DNA of 64,000 nt from Clostridia bacterium (lineage in GTDB: Bacteria > Bacillota > Clostridia > Oscillospirales > Acutalibacteraceae): NCBI GenBank assembly GCA_017428085.1, contig JAFRRP010000039.1:52706-116705 (forward strand), read 5' to 3'. Below the pieces are notes generated by a model. The model was not told where the DNA came from. It searched no databases and was given only the letters and a program-made list of their open reading frames with translations. Shown here one piece after another: positions 63,871 through 64,000 of the stretch (its first letter is position 1; every line of letters starts with the position of its first letter). A program made the position numbers and the translations under genes.

Positions 63871-64000
63871 TCATCGCTGTTTCGCCCGGCGAAACCAGAA
63901 AACCCTTGTATATCAAGGCTTTTGACAATCGAATAAATCGCGTTTTTTCAAAATCGCCCTCCAAATCGCCCTCCGATTTCCGGAGACTGCTTTTTGAGAC
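63871..64000. mobile_element. Possible start of an integrated element
   Basis: No tRNA 3' half is present, and the sequence holds an inverted repeat AAAACCCTTG...CAAGGCTTTT (63899-63923) and two adjacent copies of AAATCGCCCTCC (63951-63962, 63963-63974), features common near element ends and integrase genes. No integrase is inside the window, so this is inference. Confidence 0.35.

Larger units (their letters stand above)
63707..64000 (+). other. tRNA promoter, tRNA half and probable mobile-element edge
   Basis: Contains an inverted repeat, a consensus-like promoter, the 5' half of a tRNA-Leu, and about 130 bases of unrelated sequence with small repeats. No protein gene is called; a minus-strand frame crossing the tRNA and running out of the window is a typical shadow of a tRNA. 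Confidence 0.5.

Noticed and set aside
63790..64000. Minus-strand frame crossing the tRNA half
   Set aside because: Open frames antisense to tRNA genes are common shadows; no integrase motif can be seen in the part present.

Overview
The window looks like a chromosomal segment of a Gram-positive gut or rumen Clostridia, probably Oscillospiraceae/Ruminococcaceae. The reasons are strong AGGAGG-type ribosome binding sites, TTGACA/TATAAT promoters, the clostridial glgC-glgD arrangement, CotH-type lipoproteins, B12-binding radical SAM enzymes and very large secreted repeat proteins. No species can be named from the sequence alone.

Layout. (1) 1-5642: the end of a polytopic membrane protein, then a promoter and a three-gene set (cobalamin-binding radical SAM enzyme, DegT-type sugar aminotransferase, FdtA-like sugar ketoisomerase) that looks like deoxyaminosugar synthesis. 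(2) 5883-12029: a 2048-aa secreted protein with InlB-like B-repeats followed by about 20 CxxC repeats. (3) 12260-19606: CDP-glucose 4,6-dehydratase, a membrane protein, a GT2 glycosyltransferase that probably starts at CTG, and two more B12-type radical SAM paralogues; with region 1 this is most simply read as a surface glycan or glycolipid locus. (4) 19613-28511: a divergent small radical SAM gene, then a paralogue of the membrane protein, a YfhO-family protein and two tandem CotH-like lipoproteins. (5) 28512-29159: two terminators around a probable structured RNA, then a possible CcpA site and a strong promoter. (6) 29160-52235: one 7691-codon gene for a secreted giant protein built from 12 diverged copies of a 450-740 residue module. 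(7) 52236-54032: a dispersed repeat and, on the minus strand, four consecutive very small genes (42-62 aa), each with its own ribosome binding site, ending in a strong terminator. (8) 54033-59725: glycogen operon glgB-glgC-glgD-glgA. (9) 59917-63706: sugar-phosphate isomerase-like protein, lipoprotein, and an OmpR-type two-component system. (10) 63756-64000: a strong promoter and the 5' half of a tRNA-Leu(CAA) whose similarity ends just past the anticodon, as expected at the edge of an integrated element.

The most novel-looking signal is the pairing of region 7 with the giant proteins. Each of the four mini-proteins has an amphipathic helix rich in F, I, L and K, and both giant proteins end in a tail of the same kind (for example FFKQIINFFKNMFK). 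This suggests an undescribed peptide/giant-protein surface system, or a small amphipathic peptide operon. It is inference from pattern, not demonstrated function. Other items worth a second look are the competing 5'/3' closing stem and terminator in the RNA candidate, the three radical SAM paralogues in a sugar locus, and the interrupted tRNA.
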